The notes beneath the pieces are model-generated. The model was not told where the DNA came from. It was given only the letters and a program-made list of their open reading frames with translations, and did no database searches. A DNA stretch of 64,000 nucleotides, taken from CBDDKS01 sp965230335. GTDB lineage: Bacteria > Pseudomonadota > Gammaproteobacteria > Enterobacterales > Kangiellaceae. Below, piece by piece: positions 17,127 to 26,531 of the stretch (its first letter is position 1; every line of letters starts with the position of its first letter). The DNA is taken from positions 1,798,001-1,862,000 of the forward strand of contig CBDDKS010000006.1 in NCBI GenBank assembly GCA_965230335.1. The letters run 5' to 3'. The translations under genes and the position numbers were made by a program.

Positions 17127-18467
17127 TTAATCAACAATATTTAAAATAAAAGGAATACCTGGCCATATATCAACATAAAGATCAATACGCCAGTTTTTTG
17201 AAATTTCTTCAAAATTAACGTTGGTAATATCTAAGTCTTCGAGTTTTAACTCTTTAAAATCAGGTAATGAGGGTAGATTGGCGATAGATTCAAATTGTAG
17301 ATGAATGCTCTTTTCTTCATGAGCATTGACTTTGAATTCATTTAATTTTACAAAGGCAATTTTATTATTTGACTTTTTAATAATAAATTGACTGTTCTCT
17401 ATACTGATTGGATATTCAGTAGGATTCTTTATTGTCATATCTATAGAAAAATTACCAATCAATTTTCCACTCATAACCTGTGTTAATGTTGGTAATGTGT
17501 AATCTATACTAGACCAATGAGGTGTATATTCTGCTTTTAATATTTGACTTTTGTAGTGTAAGCTTTTGATTAATTGAATATGCAAATAAGAACTGATAGT
17601 TAATAATACTAAGGTTGAAAACCAGGCTATTTTATGGGTTAATTTTTTGGGAGGCTGAGTATTTTGAATATCGGGATATAGCTGACTGGCAATAAAAGTG
17701 CCTAGAGGCACAGCTAAGGTTAAAAAAAGTAAATTAGCTAAAAATAATATTCCAGAAATAGTGATTAAAGTCAGATTTTCCATAGTAAAAAGCCACTGAC
17801 TTAATAAAACAACCGGTAAGCTAAAAAGAAAACCAAAAGACAGTGTGATTACAAGTTTTTTTAATAAAAATTTAATAATAAGATTATAATTGAATCTATG
17901 TCTTTGAAAGGTAGGAGCAATGAAATCTATACCAAAAGTAAAAAACAAGAAAAAATAGCTTAAGACAATAGATAAGTTTTTTGTTATGGCATAAGGGTAA
18001 TAACCAATCCAGAGTATAATACTTTGTGCTGTTAAATAGATAAGCAATAATTTTATTTCTTCCCAGGCCTGGATAAATAATGGAAATTCCTTGGATGCTT
18101 TGTTAATGATGTTAATATCTTTTTCAAAAGCATGAGAAAGGTTTTCTTTGATTTGAAATAAACATAATGAAGCAATGACTAAAGAGCCGCCTATAATCAT
18201 ATTGGCTATGACTATTTTAGCTTGAGACTCAAATAAGTATTGAGCTAATTTTTCTGATATATAATGCCAGGATTCTGGAAAGAAATAATTTAAAAAAGCT
18301 TTTTTTATAGTATCCTGATGTTCTAACAGCTGCCAGGTAAATAATGAAAATATGGTAAAACCTGAAATAAAGTAAATACTCATCCATAATAAAGATTTTT
18401 TTTTCATATGTTTTAAGCTGAGAGGAGCTTTTACAAAGACCATATGGAATTGTTTTGAAAGCGTCAT
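17127..18467 (-). CDS. Multi-spanning membrane protein of unknown function
   Basis: Not recognised. About seven hydrophobic segments occupy residues ~25-310 (for example LLWMSIYFISGFTIFSLFTW, IVIANMIIGGSLVIASL, LITISGILFLANLLFLTLA). The C-terminal ~130 residues form a soluble domain that would lie outside the membrane, with strands such as FSIDMTIKNPTEYPISIENSQFIIKK that resemble LEA14/WHy-type domains. A palindromic repeat lies just upstream of the start codon. The gene is transcribed alone as far as can be seen. Confidence 0.75.
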   Translation of the reverse strand: MTLSKQFHMVFVKAPLSLKHMKKKSLLWMSIYFISGFTIFSLFTWQLLEHQDTIKKAFLNYFFPESWHYISEKLAQYLFESQAKIVIANMIIGGSLVIASLCLFQIKENLSHAFEKDINIINKASKEFPLFIQAWEEIKLLLIYLTAQSIILWIGYYPYAITKNLSIVLSYFFLFFTFGIDFIAPTFQRHRFNYNLIIKFLLKKLVITLSFGFLFSLPVVLLSQWLFTMENLTLITISGILFLANLLFLTLAVPLGTFIASQLYPDIQNTQPPKKLTHKIAWFSTLVLLTISSYLHIQLIKSLHYKSQILKAEYTPHWSSIDYTLPTLTQVMSGKLIGNFSIDMTIKNPTEYPISIENSQFIIKKSNNKIAFVKLNEFKVNAHEEKSIHLQFESIANLPSLPDFKELKLEDLDITNVNFEEISKNWRIDLYVDIWPGIPFILNIVD

Positions 18468-18501
18468 AATTGTCCTGTTTGATTTTAAATGAACATAGGA
18501 T

Positions 18502-18542
18502 CTGTTGTTCTTTTACAGGCTTAACCTATAAAAGAGCAACAG
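18502..18542. repeat. Dispersed palindromic repeat, complete copy
   Basis: CTGTTGTTCTTTTACAGG (18502-18519) pairs with CCTATAAAAGAGCAACAG (18525-18542) with two mismatches around a 5-nt loop. The right arm matches other copies in this window (CTATAAAAGA-CAACAG core). It lies between two minus-strand genes. Confidence 0.75.
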
Positions 18543-18605
18543 GCCCTAATATACTTGTAAAAATAAAACAAACTCTAATATGGTGTTTTTTTTGAAAATT
18601 TCAAG

Positions 18606-19793
18606 TTATTCAAAATGAATGGTTTCTTTTAATTGGTTATAAAAGACAGGTGCATCAGGTGTTGATATTTGAATAAATGCATGTAATGTATAAAGTGATA
18701 TTTTGCCTTCGGCGGTTTGTGAGTTTTCTTTTGAAAGGATAAAGAATCCTCTTTTATTAGGAATATGATGGGGATAGTGTTGTTCTAAAAATAACTCATT
18801 GTTCTGGAGTTGGCCATGAACGATTTTTTCGATAAATAATTGCCCTTCAATTTTCTGGTTACGAGAGTCTATGGCAGACATGGTTACAGAGGGCAGACCT
18901 ACTCCCATAATAAGTTCTGAGTGTGTATCTTTTAGAATTTCCGGGATTTTTAGTGATAAATGATAACGTTTGATAAAGTCGTTAATTTGCTTATTCATTT
19001 TTGTTTTCTCTTCAGGGCTTGTCAGTTGAATTTTGTAATAATGGGACCAACGTTTTCCCGTAATAAATAAATGTTTATGATGATGATCGAAAGCTATTCC
19101 ATTTAATACATTTTCTGGATCTTTTTGCGCCTCTTGTTTAGCCAGTTTACTCAAATCAATCCAGCCGACAACATAACCGGATTGGGGGTCAATTTTTGCA
19201 ATCTCATTACTTTTCCAAATATTAGCAAATATATAGCCATTTATGTATTCCAGTTCATTTAAATTACGTATGGTACGATTAGCGGCTGTGATCTTCAGTG
19301 TTTTAACAATGGAAAAATTGTTGGTGTCTAAAAAATACAGGGTATTGCTTCCATTACTCATAATAAGGTGTTTGTTGTTATGGGTGAGTCCCCAACCAGC
19401 GAGAGGATAAGGAAAGGTTTTTAATCGTTTTAATGAGTTTGCATCATAGACGAATCCTTTTTGTGAACGCCAGGTTAATTGAAATAGCTGATCGTTGAAT
19501 AGGGTTAAGCCTTCACCAAAGTAGCGTCGATGTAAGTTTTTTTGCTGAATCACTTTGCCCGTTGTGGCATCGACTTTTCTTAGACTGGATTGGCCGTATA
19601 GTCCCGTACTTTCATAGAAAATGCCGTTTTGTATAATTAATCCTTGGGTGAATGCCTGAGTATCATGAGGAATACGATCAAGCAGGTAATAGTCATAGGT
19701 TATAGGTACAGGAGCAGTTTTCCATTGTGCATGAGTGACAGAATAGAAAAGGGTCATTAAAAAAGCGATGCTGTAAAAAGGTATGTATCTCAA
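18606..19793 (-). CDS. Glutaminyl-peptide cyclotransferase-like beta-propeller protein, exported
   Basis: Signal peptide (1-22, ending THAQ). Residues about 35-250 follow the bacterial/plant glutamine cyclotransferase pattern: AFTQGLIIQNGIFYESTGLY, SSLRKVDATTGKV, FGEGLTLFNDQLFQLTWRS, GWGLTHNNKHLIMSNGS, RNLNELEYINGYIFANIW, NVLNGIAFDHHHKHLFITGK. Such enzymes cyclise N-terminal glutamine to pyroglutamate. The protein is longer than most members; residues about 265-395 are an extra domain I do not recognise. Compartment is probably periplasmic. Confidence 0.8.
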   Translation of the reverse strand: MRYIPFYSIAFLMTLFYSVTHAQWKTAPVPITYDYYLLDRIPHDTQAFTQGLIIQNGIFYESTGLYGQSSLRKVDATTGKVIQQKNLHRRYFGEGLTLFNDQLFQLTWRSQKGFVYDANSLKRLKTFPYPLAGWGLTHNNKHLIMSNGSNTLYFLDTNNFSIVKTLKITAANRTIRNLNELEYINGYIFANIWKSNEIAKIDPQSGYVVGWIDLSKLAKQEAQKDPENVLNGIAFDHHHKHLFITGKRWSHYYKIQLTSPEEKTKMNKQINDFIKRYHLSLKIPEILKDTHSELIMGVGLPSVTMSAIDSRNQKIEGQLFIEKIVHGQLQNNELFLEQHYPHHIPNKRGFFILSKENSQTAEGKISLYTLHAFIQISTPDAPVFYNQLKETIHFE

Positions 19794-19999
19794 AAAAAGA
19801 ACCTTGGAATATCATGATGAACCATGTTATCAAGCAGCTTTGAGTGTAACAGTCAGCCTATTATTTGAGAAGCTCACATCCAAAAATCTCCAAATAAAAT
19901 GAACATAAAACCAGTAATTGTTGCTCTTTAAATCCTGTTGATATACATTATGTGGATAAAAGTGAATTGATTTTATTCAAAACAAGCAGGTATTTTTTT

Positions 20000-20533
20000 A
20001 TGCATATTATTTTAGGTTTATTAGGAAGTCTCGTGACGATTCTTTGGTTGTTACATCGATTAGCTGAAATGGGGATTACTTTGGGTGGCTTAAATCCATG
20101 GTTATGGCGTAGGAGACGACGATGGAAGAAACAATATGAAGCGAATCCAATCTATTCTGTAACGAATCCTTTGGAAGTGACGGCATTGTTAATGGTTTAT
20201 TTAGCCAAAATTGATGGTGAAATCAGCTTGGATGAAAAACAAAAAATTTTAGAATTGTTTGAGTTGGAGTTTAAATATTCAAAGGTGAAGGCTGCAGAAC
20301 TCTTCTCATCCAGCGCACATTTATTAGGGCGAGGAGATGAAATTAAAGATAATTTAAAATCTGTTATGAAACCCAGTTTACCACATTTTTCACAAGAGCA
20401 GATTCAATCAGCATTTAAGATGTTGCAGGCAGTTTGCCATACAGGAGAAATAACGGATGTGCAAACGGCCTTTATTGCAGAACTTGAAAGTATCTTACAG
20501 AAAAACGATGATACACATCAAACGTGGCAGTGA
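20000..20533 (+). CDS. TerB-like domain protein with N-terminal membrane anchor
   Basis: Start chosen at ATG 20000, preceded by AAGCAGG at a 9-nt spacing. Residues 1-18 form one membrane segment, followed by a very basic stretch (WRRRRRWKKQ). Residues about 50-175 are helical and follow the TerB/DjlA-N pattern: ALLMVYLAKIDGEISLDEKQKI and LQAVCHTGEITDVQTAFIAEL. TerB-type domains are associated with membrane and metal-stress functions, but the actual role here is unknown. Convergent with the flippase gene; a weak imperfect hairpin (20544-20583) lies between. Confidence 0.75.
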   Translation: MHIILGLLGSLVTILWLLHRLAEMGITLGGLNPWLWRRRRRWKKQYEANPIYSVTNPLEVTALLMVYLAKIDGEISLDEKQKILELFELEFKYSKVKAAELFSSSAHLLGRGDEIKDNLKSVMKPSLPHFSQEQIQSAFKMLQAVCHTGEITDVQTAFIAELESILQKNDDTHQTWQ

Positions 20534-20581
20534 TTAGATTAAAAAATAACGTGAGCTTTTCTTATGCGCAGCTGAAGTTAT

Positions 20582-22075
20582 TTAAGTCGTTTCATTATTT
20601 TTCTTTACAAGTGACAAAATAGATTGCATGAGTTGTTTCGGATCGATCAGTTTAAATTGAATGACGACAAAACAAAATATGAGCATCATAACAATATCAA
20701 TCAATATATTGATAATAAATGGTAAGTGAATAATGAAATATTCAATACAGGGCAATACACATAAAGCTAACATAGGAATGCCCCATTCTTTTATTTTGAA
20801 GGAAATGTGATAAATATTATTTTGTTTTATAAAAAATAACCAGGTATAGACCGCCCAGGTCAATAACGTTGCCAATCCTGCGCCAATCATCCCTAAGAAT
20901 GGAATCAGTGCGAGACTTAATGCAATATTAATAAGAGCGACAACGAGTGTGGCCTTGCCGACAAATTTGGAATCTTTTTTGATACAAATAATTTCTGAAA
21001 AAAAGTCACCTTGTTCTCTAATAACATAGCCAATAATAATAAATGGAATGACAAAAACAGCATCATAGAATTTATGATGAATGATCCAACCCATGAGATT
21101 ATCAAAAAATAATATAATTAATAATCCAACAAAGGCTAGAGCCAGACTTAGTTTAGAGAAAACCTGGCTGAAAAAATCTTCCCATCCTGCTTCATTAGCA
21201 ATACGAAACACATTCACTTTCCATGTATCTTTAAAAGGAACACCGACAATAAAGGTTACTAAAAAAGCAAATTTATACGCTAATGCATACACACCCATAA
21301 CATCAATGCCTGAAACATCCTTTAAGACATAGCGATCAAAAAAATGGATAACGAAAAAGGCTAATGAAGATAAAATAAAGGGGTAACCATAGTGTATGAC
21401 TTTATAGATACTTTCTTTGGATATTGAAAATTTTTCATTATAAAAATAGTGAATTAATAAAAATAAGGCACAGAGGCTGCCAGATATGATGACCGAATAA
21501 ACGAAACCTGATATACCAATTTGTAAGACGCCAATAAAATAAATATTGAGACTGACAGAAATCAATAATCTGACCATGTCGAAACAAACAACAAACAAGG
21601 GCTTGTTTTTTAATTGTATGTTATACATCAGGATTTCTATGAGTGTGGTTGGAATGACAGCAAGAAACGATATTTGAAAAAGAAAGGCGACATGTTCCAT
21701 GGTTAAATTTAATTTTTTGATATCTTCCACATTAATATAGGCATTGGAAATAAACTTTGCTAAAAGAACACCGGATAATGCAATGAATACACTGATACCA
21801 AAGGCCAAAAGTAGAGAACTGGAGATAACACGTCTTTGGTGTTCTGGACATTCCTGTTCCTGATAAACGCGCATCATGGCTCTGGTAATGGCTTCCAGGC
21901 CAAATGTTAATACAATAACCATCACCAAAATATCCAGTGACTCCATTAAGCCATACTCTGCCTGTGATAAGTAACTGGTGTAAAGCGGTAGTAAGAGAAA
22001 GCCCGTTGCTTTACTGGCAACGGTACCTATAGCATAGAGTACAGAGTGAGAAAATAGCTTATCTTTGATAGACAT
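20582..22075 (-). CDS. Polysaccharide flippase (Wzx/MATE-like) family membrane protein
   Basis: About 12-14 hydrophobic segments across 497 aa. The N-terminus (LYAIGTVASKATGFLLLPLYTSYLSQAEYGLMESLD) is typical of polysaccharide biosynthesis/flippase proteins that move lipid-linked glycans across the inner membrane. No glycosyltransferase or O-antigen genes lie nearby, so the transported glycan is unknown and this is an isolated copy. The 204 bp between it and the divergent hydrolase gene shows no clear motif. Confidence 0.88.
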   Translation of the reverse strand: MSIKDKLFSHSVLYAIGTVASKATGFLLLPLYTSYLSQAEYGLMESLDILVMVIVLTFGLEAITRAMMRVYQEQECPEHQRRVISSSLLLAFGISVFIALSGVLLAKFISNAYINVEDIKKLNLTMEHVAFLFQISFLAVIPTTLIEILMYNIQLKNKPLFVVCFDMVRLLISVSLNIYFIGVLQIGISGFVYSVIISGSLCALFLLIHYFYNEKFSISKESIYKVIHYGYPFILSSLAFFVIHFFDRYVLKDVSGIDVMGVYALAYKFAFLVTFIVGVPFKDTWKVNVFRIANEAGWEDFFSQVFSKLSLALAFVGLLIILFFDNLMGWIIHHKFYDAVFVIPFIIIGYVIREQGDFFSEIICIKKDSKFVGKATLVVALINIALSLALIPFLGMIGAGLATLLTWAVYTWLFFIKQNNIYHISFKIKEWGIPMLALCVLPCIEYFIIHLPFIINILIDIVMMLIFCFVVIQFKLIDPKQLMQSILSLVKKNNETT

Positions 22076-22279
22076 TGCGAAACAACTTGGTTAGCGAGTG
22101 TTTGATGAGACAGAGAGCTTTGGCAGAATAATAGCTGAAAGAGTAACAAACTCTATTATATCACGTCATTATATGAAAGCCGTATATCTGTGTATTTTCA
22201 AATAATACGAGTCTATATTTAAGAGACTAATGTATACACTTTAGTTGAAGAATGTTGAAAAGACAGTGATTTATTGCAA

Positions 22280-23029
22280 ATGATCAGAATAGAAACCTTA
22301 TCTGAAACAGACATAACTTTATGGCCTTTAAATTGGGTAAGCTCAGGTGATAAAGAGCAGCCTATCGTTATCGCTATTCACGGTACACCCGGTGATGGTG
22401 CCGCATGGCGACAAGTTGCAAGTCAACCAAAAATCAAAGCACACTTTCATTTTATTGCTATTGACAGGCCTGGATGGGGGCAATCCAGTATACAAACAAA
22501 TTATTGTCTACCTCGATTTTCTGAACAGGCAAAAGTGATTATGAATGGATTAGCCCGTTTAATAGAAGCACACACACATCCCATTATTTTATTAGGGCAC
22601 TCATGGGGTGGTCCTGTTGTGATGCGTCTACTTATGGACTATCCAACACATTTTTCAGCCGCTATCCTGGTTGCCTCTCCTTTTAATCCCATATTAAGTC
22701 AGCCTCGCTGGTATCATCGTCTGGCTGACTTGAATTGGGTGCAACCTTTTATTGGCACATCGCTGAGACGCAGTAACCAGGAAATGTTGTCATTAGCCCA
22801 TGAATTACACTATCTACAGGAAGGTTTTTCAGACATTACACAACCTATTGCCATACTTCAGGGAAAAAAAGATTGGCTTGTTCACTGGCAGCATGCCCAT
22901 TATTTAAATCAGCAATTAGTTAAAGCTTCTGTGACGTTATATGAATATCCAAAGCTCAATCATTTTATTCCTTATCAGCAACCCCATTTAATCGACAAGG
23001 CGCTTTGGGAGTTATATCATTCGTTGTAA
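22280..23029 (+). CDS. Alpha/beta hydrolase
   Basis: Alpha/beta-hydrolase fold with oxyanion region HGTPGDGAAWR, nucleophile elbow GHSWGG, acid in LQGKKDWLVHW and the terminal His in KLNHFIPYQQPHL. ATG 22280 is preferred to a TTG two codons earlier. Substrate cannot be told from sequence. Its stop codon TAA is embedded in a copy of the dispersed repeat that separates it from the convergent umuC. Confidence 0.88.
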   Translation: MIRIETLSETDITLWPLNWVSSGDKEQPIVIAIHGTPGDGAAWRQVASQPKIKAHFHFIAIDRPGWGQSSIQTNYCLPRFSEQAKVIMNGLARLIEAHTHPIILLGHSWGGPVVMRLLMDYPTHFSAAILVASPFNPILSQPRWYHRLADLNWVQPFIGTSLRRSNQEMLSLAHELHYLQEGFSDITQPIAILQGKKDWLVHWQHAHYLNQQLVKASVTLYEYPKLNHFIPYQQPHLIDKALWELYHSL

Positions 23030-23053
23030 CCTATAAAAGATAAACAGGCTCTA
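23028..23053 (+). repeat. Dispersed repeat, single arm, overlapping two gene ends
   Basis: The arm CTATAAAAGATAAACAG (from 23031, with AAC before it) is identical to the copies at 49681 and 51063, but the last bases diverge (GCTCTA). It overlaps the stop codon of the hydrolase on the left and the last bases of umuC on the right. Confidence 0.75.
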
Positions 23054-24310
23054 GTTTACACGTATTAATTCTTTCCAACAGGTGGTGTAATTTTGTGAAC
23101 GCTGATTTTTTCTTATGGACCATGTAGGATGAAAATTTTCTGTTGCAAATTTTAAAGTTCCTTTTCCCATACGACGATTAATTTGATCGAGGACAGGCAT
23201 CAGGTTTTGATGAAAAGAGGATGTGTGTAATAAATCACTTTGTTGATATTGTTTATGTGTGAGATCCGATAAAATAATCCCCGCTTTTTTATATTGATAG
23301 GCGGGCAGGTAAATCTGATTCAATCCCTGACTGGCCAGAGATAAAAATTCACTGGTGTTATCAGAAGCTGTGGGTAATTGCAGGGTAACGGAAGGTGCAT
23401 ATTGTTTTTCATTGGCATTAAATCGATTGGTTCTTATTTGAATGGTTAAACAGCGCGCCAGACTATTTTGTTCACGCAATTTAAGGCAGCCTCGAGTAAT
23501 ATGATAAGCTAGGGCTTCTCTAATCAAATGTTTCTCGGTTATTTTTTTTCCAAAAGAACGAGAACAGATAATATGTTGTTTGGTTTCTGATAACTGTTTC
23601 AATTCAATACAAGCCTGCCCTCGTAGCTCCCGAATAGTACGTTCCAAATGTATCGAAAAACGTTTACGCATACAGGCAATATCTGCATCACGTAATGCAA
23701 GTGCTGTACGCAGTCCCATACTATGTAATTGTTGAGCTGTTCTTTTTCCAATGCCCCAAATATCTTCAACCGGTAAATCATGTAAATAGTGTTCCAGTTG
23801 ATGTGCCGAGGTTAACCGTAAAACACCATGAACAATCTGGTGTTTTTTTGCATAATGATTGGCAATTTTTGCCAGAGTTTTTGTGGATGCCAAGCCAATA
23901 CAAATGGGTAATCCTAAACCTTGTCTGACATCCTTCACAATATTTTGTGCATGCTTGTCTAAATGAGGTAATGGTATCTTGTTGAAAGTTAAAAAGGCCT
24001 CATCAATGGAATAAGTATGCACATCTTCCGTTAATGCTTCTAGTAAGGTCATAAAACGATGAGACATATCACCATATAGGGTAAAGTTTGAGGAAAATAC
24101 ATGAATACGGTGTTGCCGAATGATATCCTGATATTGATAGACTGGGGCACCCATTGGAATACCCAGTTGTTTGGCTTCGTTGGAACGAGCAACAATACAA
24201 CCGTTACTATTGGATAGTACAATGGTGGCTTGTTGGCTTAGCCGAGGTTGAAATACGCGTTCACAACTGACATAAAAATTATTCACATCTGCCAAACCAA
24301 AGAGTGTCAT
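23051..24310 (-). CDS. umuC: DNA polymerase V catalytic subunit
   Basis: Y-family translesion polymerase. The metal-binding residues are visible as D8 (LADVNNFY) and D103-E104 (YSIDEAFL). The helix-hairpin-helix (VEDIWGIGKRTAQQLHSMGL) and C-terminal little-finger domain follow. At 419 aa it is full length. It starts 2 nt after the umuD stop, so the two are translationally linked. UmuC acts with processed UmuD' as polymerase V in SOS mutagenesis. No LexA box of the CTGT-N8-ACAG type is seen upstream of the pair. Confidence 0.97.
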   Translation of the reverse strand: MTLFGLADVNNFYVSCERVFQPRLSQQATIVLSNSNGCIVARSNEAKQLGIPMGAPVYQYQDIIRQHRIHVFSSNFTLYGDMSHRFMTLLEALTEDVHTYSIDEAFLTFNKIPLPHLDKHAQNIVKDVRQGLGLPICIGLASTKTLAKIANHYAKKHQIVHGVLRLTSAHQLEHYLHDLPVEDIWGIGKRTAQQLHSMGLRTALALRDADIACMRKRFSIHLERTIRELRGQACIELKQLSETKQHIICSRSFGKKITEKHLIREALAYHITRGCLKLREQNSLARCLTIQIRTNRFNANEKQYAPSVTLQLPTASDNTSEFLSLASQGLNQIYLPAYQYKKAGIILSDLTHKQYQQSDLLHTSSFHQNLMPVLDQINRRMGKGTLKFATENFHPTWSIRKNQRSQNYTTCWKELIRVN

Positions 24311-24312
24311 GG

Positions 24313-24732
24313 TTATTTTTTACTGATGCAGTAAGTGACCTTGCCCCATATCATCAATTCCGTTTCACCCGTAATTGGGATATTGGGATAATCCGGGTTA
24401 TCGGATATCAGTAGAAGAGGCTCAGTTTGTAAGCGTTTAATGGAAAACTCATCATTAATGACAGCGACAATAATATGATTGTTTTTAGGGGTGATGGATC
24501 TATCTATAACGACAATATCGTCAGCCATAATGCCTGGGCTCATAGAATGACCATCAACACGGGCAAAAAATGTGGTTGCAGGATTATCAATGAGGTATTG
24601 ATTTAAATTGAGTGTATCCCCCAAATATTCCTCTGCTGGAGAAGGGAATCCAGCAGGTATTTTGCTGGTCAGCAATGGAAGAGAGCATGCCGCGTGGTCA
24701 ATCTCAGGGTTTAACAAGGTGATGTGGCTCAT
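24313..24732 (-). CDS. umuD: DNA polymerase V accessory protein, S24 self-cleaving
   Basis: LexA/UmuD-type S24 peptidase domain that self-cleaves in the presence of RecA filaments to give UmuD'. Catalytic S63 (GHSMSPG) and K99 (FSIKRL) are in the usual places. The cleavage site is A27-G28 (IPAGFPSPA), not the Cys-Gly of E. coli UmuD; Ala-Gly is the LexA form and should still be cleavable. Length is 139 aa, as in E. coli. It is directly upstream of umuC and 74 nt downstream of a 101-aa unknown gene on the same strand. Confidence 0.95.
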   Translation of the reverse strand: MSHITLLNPEIDHAACSLPLLTSKIPAGFPSPAEEYLGDTLNLNQYLIDNPATTFFARVDGHSMSPGIMADDIVVIDRSITPKNNHIIVAVINDEFSIKRLQTEPLLLISDNPDYPNIPITGETELMIWGKVTYCISKK

Positions 24733-24806
24733 GCAATACGGTTATTTTGTTATTTAAAGTAATGGTTGATTTGAAATAATGAGTTTAAAAATTCTTTAAT
24801 GAGATT

Positions 24807-25112
24807 TTAAGGTAACCATACAGGAATGTTTAAAGTGTCGTCTGTGTCTGGATCACCATTTTCCGGGCTACTTTCATTAAGATTAATATATCCATGTTTC
24901 ACTAATAATAAATAGAGCTGCCCGCATCCTTTTTTACCATCCGTTAAGTATTGAATTGCCTGAAAAGAGTCAAATATGACGACATCTTCCGGGATAATGG
25001 CTTTTAATTCTTTTAATTCCTCGGCATTACTGGCATACCAAGCCTGACTTTTGCCTTTCTTGGCAACACTTAATATGAATTTTGCAGAAGTGTCCGAAAC
25101 ACTAATTGACAC
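24807..25112 (-). CDS. Hypothetical 101-aa protein upstream of umuDC
   Basis: Not recognised. It starts with GTG, supported by a strong AAGGGG ribosome binding site 7 nt upstream. It has no signal peptide or membrane segment and looks like a small soluble alpha/beta protein (WYASNAEELKELKAIIPEDVVIFDSFQAIQYL). The tail is acidic (SSPENGDPDTDDTL). Same strand as umuDC with a 74-nt gap, so it may be co-expressed with the SOS polymerase. Whether it modulates UmuDC is unknown. Confidence 0.65.
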   Translation of the reverse strand: MSISVSDTSAKFILSVAKKGKSQAWYASNAEELKELKAIIPEDVVIFDSFQAIQYLTDGKKGCGQLYLLLVKHGYINLNESSPENGDPDTDDTLNIPVWLP

Positions 25113-25304
25113 AGATGTGCCCCTTATTGAGTAATCTTGAAATGATTATGTAACAATTGCATCGCATCAATCAAATGGATTGAAATAAATTCATTGTAAA
25201 AAATTATTCTATAAATCCTCATGAATAGCAATGCTATATTTCTATTTTGTCGACTCAATGAGATAAATGGTCATAAACTTTTTATTTGGTTACTTTTTGT
25301 TCAG

Positions 25305-25336
25305 TTGTTAACTTTTTTGTTCTTCAGGGTTGACAG
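25305..25336 (+). promoter_or_regulatory. Probable BirA operator of the biotin operon
   Basis: TTGTTAACT (25305-25313) and GGTTGACAG (25328-25336) are inverted half-sites with 14 bp between. They resemble the known BirA operator form TTGTAAACC/GGTTTACAA and its TTGTTAACC variants. The site is about 65 nt upstream of bioB, as expected for a repressor that binds with biotinyl-AMP. BirA itself is not encoded in the window. Confidence 0.6.
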
Positions 25337-25400
25337 TCTACTCAATTAAAGTGACACTCATCATTATCTTTGTATTTATATTTTATCTTAACGAGTCTCT

Positions 25401-26483
25401 ATGTCATTTGAAGAAAAACCTGCTTTATTACAAGGCAAAATTCGGCATGATTGGACAATAGCCGAAGTCGATCATATTTTTTCTTTGCCACTGAATGATC
25501 TTTTATTCTATGCACAATCTATACATCGGCAGCACTTTAAGCCAAATGAAGTGCAAACTTCAACATTATTAAGTATTAAAACAGGCGCCTGCCCGGAAGA
25601 TTGTGCTTATTGCCCTCAAAGTGGCCATTACAATACTCAATTAACCAAAGAACAACTCATGGCTTTAGAAGAAGTCATGACGCATGCCCGTCAGGCAAAA
25701 GCTTCTGGGGCAACTCGATTTTGTATGGGGGCAGCCTGGCGTTCACCAAGAGCGAAAGATTTTGAAGTGGTTTTGGAAATGGTGAAACAGGTTAAAGACA
25801 TGGGTTTGGAAACCTGCGTCACCTTAGGTATGTTATCCAATGAACAGGCTCAGGCATTAAAGGAAGCCGGATTAGATTATTACAATCATAACCTGGATAC
25901 ATCACAAGACTACTATCAGAAAATTATTACAACACGTACCTATGATCAACGACTGGAAACATTAGGTTATGTCCGTAATGCTGGTATTAATGTGTGTAGT
26001 GGCGGTATTGTGGGCATGGGAGAAAATCACAGGGATCGTCTGGGATTATTGATGGAGCTGGCCAATTTACCTGAGCATCCACAAAGTGTTCCGATTAATA
26101 TGCTGGTGGCGGTGAAAGGTACGCCTTTAGAAGATACACCAGTAATGGATCCGATTGATTTTGTGCGTACCATTGCAACAGCACGACTCATGATGCCTCA
26201 ATCTTATGTCCGTCTTTCAGCAGGACGAGAGTCCATGAGTGATGAAACTCAGGCCTTGTGTTTTTATGCTGGTGCCAATTCGGTTTTTTATGGTGATCGA
26301 TTACTGACAACAGATAATCCAGAGACCGATAAAGATAGACAGCTGTTTAAAAAGTTAGGCATTACACCAGAAGAGCGAACTGGTGATACGTCAAATCAGG
26401 AAATGAATGATTTGAAAACAGCACTTGCCAACCAACCTCCAACACAACCTTCGTCTGGTGTTAAATATTATTCAGCAGTGTAA
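25401..26483 (+). CDS. bioB: Biotin synthase
   Basis: Radical-SAM enzyme that inserts sulfur into dethiobiotin. The SAM cluster cysteines C64, C68 and C71 (TGACPEDCAYC) are present, and the downstream YNHNLDTS, GGIVGMGE and RLSAGRESM motifs are those of BioB. At 360 aa it is complete. First gene of bioBFHCD, 48 nt ahead of bioF. A probable BirA site precedes it, implying repression when biotin is plentiful. Confidence 0.98.
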   Translation: MSFEEKPALLQGKIRHDWTIAEVDHIFSLPLNDLLFYAQSIHRQHFKPNEVQTSTLLSIKTGACPEDCAYCPQSGHYNTQLTKEQLMALEEVMTHARQAKASGATRFCMGAAWRSPRAKDFEVVLEMVKQVKDMGLETCVTLGMLSNEQAQALKEAGLDYYNHNLDTSQDYYQKIITTRTYDQRLETLGYVRNAGINVCSGGIVGMGENHRDRLGLLMELANLPEHPQSVPINMLVAVKGTPLEDTPVMDPIDFVRTIATARLMMPQSYVRLSAGRESMSDETQALCFYAGANSVFYGDRLLTTDNPETDKDRQLFKKLGITPEERTGDTSNQEMNDLKTALANQPPTQPSSGVKYYSAV

Positions 26484-26531
26484 AGGCTTTGTTATTAAGA
26501 TGACACTTTCACAAGGTGGCAGGTAAAGGTT

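Noticed and set aside
24733..25400. Search for a LexA (SOS) box upstream of umuD or the 101-aa gene
   Set aside because: No CTGT-N8-ACAG-like palindrome is visible; a species-specific LexA motif cannot be excluded.
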